Assembly (NCBI GenBank): GCA_017560175.1
Contig: JAFYOK010000191.1
Span: 1-7,916 of the forward strand
DNA: 7,916 nt
Source of the DNA: Clostridia bacterium
GTDB taxonomy: Bacteria; Bacillota; Clostridia; Oscillospirales; Butyricicoccaceae
Direction: 5' to 3'
Shown: positions 6,476 through 7,916 of the stretch, piece by piece
Layout: every line of letters starts with the position of its first letter
Numbering within the stretch: the stretch's first letter is position 1
Made by a program: the position numbers and the translations under genes
The notes under the pieces: model-generated
The model's input: the letters and a program-made list of their open reading frames with translations, nothing else
What the model was told of the DNA's origin: nothing
Database searches by the model: none

Positions 6476-6492
6476 AGAATGATTATCATTCT
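6476..6492. promoter_or_regulatory. Palindromic Fur/PerR-type operator of the peroxide cluster
   Basis: AGAATGATTATCATTCT is a perfect inverted repeat of two 8-base arms around one central base. It lies just downstream of the -10 box, over the expected transcription start, where a bound repressor would block initiation. Its arms match the Escherichia coli Fur consensus better than the Bacillus PerR box, although the gene behind it looks like perR. Confidence 0.88.
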
Positions 6493-6499
6493 TGATTTT

Positions 6500-6527
6500 A
6501 TTATACTAAAAAGATCCCGTTTGTCAA
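6500..6527 (-). promoter_or_regulatory. Promoter of the perR-Hrb-rbr cluster
   Basis: A perfect -35 TTGACA (6522-6527) and a perfect -10 TATAAT (6500-6505) stand 16 bases apart on the minus strand. Start of transcription is expected near 6493, at the edge of the operator. This is the strongest promoter by sequence in the window, in keeping with a unit held down by repression. Confidence 0.88.
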
Positions 6528-6549
6528 TCCCTTTTTTCAAAATCTTTTC

Positions 6550-6587
6550 GGTATTTTTATTTTAGCCGCTTCAAGCAGCTTTATACC
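6550..6587. repeat. Hairpin-forming inverted repeat downstream of the lipoprotein gene
   Basis: AGCCGCT (6564-6570) pairs with AGCAGCT (6574-6580), with one G-T pair, around a three-base loop. The outer GGTAT (6550-6554) can pair with ATACC (6583-6587) across unequal internal loops. It lies between the lipoprotein stop and the perR promoter, where a terminator is expected. However, the lipoprotein transcript would be followed by an A-rich rather than U-rich stretch, so it is not a standard intrinsic terminator. It might aid 3'-end formation or be chance. Confidence 0.35.
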
Positions 6588-6618
6588 AAATATTGCAGGT
6601 TCATATATATTGGATCAC

Positions 6619-7137
6619 CTAATTCATATCCGATATTTCGTCTATAATCAAATGATCTATGATCTGCGACAATTCCTGCCAGCCATCTCCATGGGTACGG
6701 ATACAGAACATATACCGATTCTCACCATTTTCATCACCATCAACCGTTGTCCACGAGACAGAATTATCAGCCCCTTCGAGAACTTCTTTCAGCAGCTCTC
6801 CTCCATTATCCAGCGCCTCCTGCTCCAGATCCTTGATCTCCAACCGTGTACCAACAATCTTGCCCGAGCCGGTAGGTTCCAATTCTTTATAAAAGAAAGT
6901 CACGTAATCGTCCGTTGAATCCTGCTCACCAAGAAACAGAATATAACAAAAACTATCTTTTTCGATTCTTTCTGCTTCCTGCATGCGTTCAGGCAGCCAG
7001 CCAAAGGTAATATTGCCGATGATCACTTCCGTATCGGAATTCTTTGTTGCTGCCATATTGACGTTCTTTGCTGCAGAGGCACATCCCGTAAGAAGCAGAA
7101 GCATCATGCAGAGAATACATAGTATCTGTCTTTTCAT
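6619..7137 (-). CDS. Small predicted lipoprotein of unknown function
   Basis: I do not recognise a family. The 172-residue product begins MKRQILC and has a Leu/Met-rich hydrophobic stretch followed by the lipobox LTGC with Cys19. It should therefore be exported, lipidated and anchored to the outer face of the membrane. The mature part is acidic and soluble, with aromatic-rich stretches (ITFGWLPERM at 43-52, DDYVTFFYKEL at 77-87), an acidic helical region (about 100-125) and RYMFCIRTHGDGW (141-153) before a C-terminal helix. I chose the ATG at 7135-7137 because AAGGAG ends eight bases upstream; the in-frame GTG at 7144-7146 overlaps that site. It has its own promoter (7159-7188). Its codons are visibly richer in A and T (AGA, ATA, CTA, TGT) than those of thrS or the peptidase, which may mean a recent or lineage-specific gene. 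Confidence 0.8.
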   Translation of the reverse strand: MKRQILCILCMMLLLLTGCASAAKNVNMAATKNSDTEVIIGNITFGWLPERMQEAERIEKDSFCYILFLGEQDSTDDYVTFFYKELEPTGSGKIVGTRLEIKDLEQEALDNGGELLKEVLEGADNSVSWTTVDGDENGENRYMFCIRTHGDGWQELSQIIDHLIIDEISDMN

Positions 7138-7158
7138 TATCTTCACTCCTTTTCTTTT

Positions 7159-7188
7159 ATTATATCAAATCGGTAACGCAATAGTCAA
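7159..7188 (-). promoter_or_regulatory. Promoter of the lipoprotein gene
   Basis: The minus strand reads TTGACT (7183-7188), an 18-base spacer and a perfect TATAAT (7159-7164). It ends about 20 bases before the start codon, so the leader is very short and the gene is a separate unit from the upstream peptidase, which is closed by the terminator at 7242-7267. Confidence 0.8.
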
Positions 7189-7241
7189 ACGATGCGGATA
7201 TCTGCAGTTACCTACATTTACTTTGCTCAAAATGCAAAAAA

Positions 7242-7267
7242 TCCCCCGACCGAAAACGGTCGGGGGA
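7242..7267 (-). terminator. Intrinsic terminator of the M20 peptidase gene
   Basis: A perfect 11-bp stem TCCCCCGACCG (7242-7252) / CGGTCGGGGGA (7257-7267), with loop AAAA on the plus strand, is followed on the minus strand by TTTTTT (complement of 7235-7240). It begins 13 bases after the peptidase stop. A-rich sequence at 7269-7274 lies on its other side, but no plus-strand gene here needs it. Confidence 0.92.
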
Positions 7268-7280
7268 TAAAAAACAGTTT

Positions 7281-7916
7281 TTACTTTGCGATGGAAGCCA
7301 GCAGGTCGGCGTCCATGAAGACGTCCAGAGCGCAGGCAGCCATAGCCTTGACAGCAGTCAGGTTGGCCTTGAAAGCCAGCTCGCCGTTAACGTGTGCCAG
7401 GAAGGCTTCGTTGTGGCAGGCGCTGCCGTCGGTGTTCTCAACATCCAGAGCAACGTAGCAGGTAGGAACGACGCGGGAAACGTTGCCCAGGTCGGTGCTG
7501 CCCGAGGGGAGCTGCTTGCTCTTGTCGTAGTTGGTGTAGCCGATGGCATCCAGGTTCTTGGCCATCTGCTCGACCAGTACGGGGTGGCAGTTGAGGTTGT
7601 CGAAGGAGTTTTCGTAGAAACGATAGCTCATCTTCGCGCCGGTCATCAGCTCAGCACCCTTGGCGCAGTTGATGACCTTCTGTGTAACGGTGTTCAGATA
7701 ATCTCTGTCGGCTGCGCGGCAGAAGATCTTGTAAACCGAATGTGCGGGAACGATATTGGGTGCTGCGCCGCCATCCTCGATGATGCCGTGGATACGGGTA
7801 TCGGGTGTGACATGCTGACGCAGAGCGTTGATGCCGTTGATCATCAGGTAAGCTGCATCCAGGGCATTGACGCCGTCCCAGGGCTTTGCAGCTGCATGGG
7901 CAGCCTTACCCTCGAA
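7281..7916 (-). CDS. M20-family amidohydrolase/peptidase, AbgB or ACY1L2 type (N-terminus beyond the window)
   Basis: The last 211 residues are visible; the frame is open at the right edge, so the metal-binding N-terminal half is missing. The visible part starts in the dimerisation domain with FEGKAAHAAAKPWDGVNALD, whose AHAA His (7896-7898) is typical of M20 enzymes, and continues with LRQH and RIHGIIEDGGAAPNIVP. It then returns to the catalytic domain with PSGSTDLGNVS and a late His in ACHNEAF (7413-7415), a probable metal ligand. These motifs resemble AbgB-like aminobenzoyl-glutamate hydrolases and ACY1L2-type amidohydrolases, which cleave amide bonds of N-acyl amino acids or dipeptides in the cytoplasm. 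The exact substrate cannot be told from this part. The stop is followed at 13 bases by a strong terminator, so the gene ends its transcript. Confidence 0.9.
   Translation of the reverse strand, partial: FEGKAAHAAAKPWDGVNALDAAYLMINGINALRQHVTPDTRIHGIIEDGGAAPNIVPAHSVYKIFCRAADRDYLNTVTQKVINCAKGAELMTGAKMSYRFYENSFDNLNCHPVLVEQMAKNLDAIGYTNYDKSKQLPSGSTDLGNVSRVVPTCYVALDVENTDGSACHNEAFLAHVNGELAFKANLTAVKAMAACALDVFMDADLLASIAK

Noticed and set aside
6451..6540. Longer start for perR adding 30 residues
   Set aside because: It would place the promoter, operator and ribosome-binding site inside the coding region, and the shorter form matches the usual Fur-family N-terminus.
7138..7146. GTG start for the lipoprotein three codons upstream
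   Set aside because: The GTG overlaps the AGGAG ribosome-binding site, while the ATG at 7135-7137 is spaced at eight bases.

Overview
The window looks like a chromosomal segment of an anaerobic, low-to-mid GC Firmicute of the class Clostridia, probably an Oscillospiraceae/Ruminococcaceae-type gut bacterium. This rests on a T-box-controlled thrS, strong AGGAGG ribosome-binding sites, TTGAC(A/T)/TATAAT promoters, and a perR-Hrb-rubrerythrin peroxide cluster typical of strict anaerobes. The species is an inference; no rRNA or other marker is present. Seven genes are visible, six on the minus strand and one on the plus strand. The two at the window edges are partial.

Layout from left to right: (1) 1-842, minus, an exported protein with two rhodanese domains, cut at the left edge. 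(2) 843-1110, a divergent intergenic region with an imperfect inverted repeat in the probable leader of the rhodanese gene. (3) 1111-2436, plus, an unrecognised membrane protein with about nine membrane segments, built from two copies of a ~145-residue module followed by an extracytoplasmic tail. (4) 2448-2475, a bidirectional terminator shared with the convergent thrS. (5) 2515-4413, minus, threonyl-tRNA synthetase, preceded by a complete T-box leader (4441 to about 4719) and a near-consensus promoter (4726-4754). (6) 4779-4810, a terminator. (7) 4851-6450, minus, a three-gene cluster perR - flavin reductase/rubredoxin fusion (Hrb type) - rubrerythrin, led by a strong promoter with a perfect 17-bp palindromic operator. 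(8) 6619-7137, minus, a small lipoprotein of unknown function with its own promoter. (9) 7242-7267, a terminator, then 7281-7916, minus, the C-terminal part of an M20-family amidohydrolase of AbgB type, cut at the right edge.

The best-supported functional unit is the peroxide module. A metal-dependent PerR/Fur-type repressor, a flavoprotein-rubredoxin electron donor and a rubrerythrin peroxidase lie in one orientation behind one regulated promoter, so electrons can pass from NAD(P)H or another reductant through flavin and rubredoxin to the diiron peroxidase. thrS is controlled separately by uncharged tRNA-Thr. The rhodanese, membrane protein, lipoprotein and peptidase have no visible functional link to these units.

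Most of the window is ordinary housekeeping and stress-response content. The least familiar items are the internally duplicated membrane protein, the Fur-like operator in front of a PerR-like regulator, and the shortened rubredoxin domain of the Hrb-type protein. I found no CRISPR array, insertion sequence, tRNA or rRNA.
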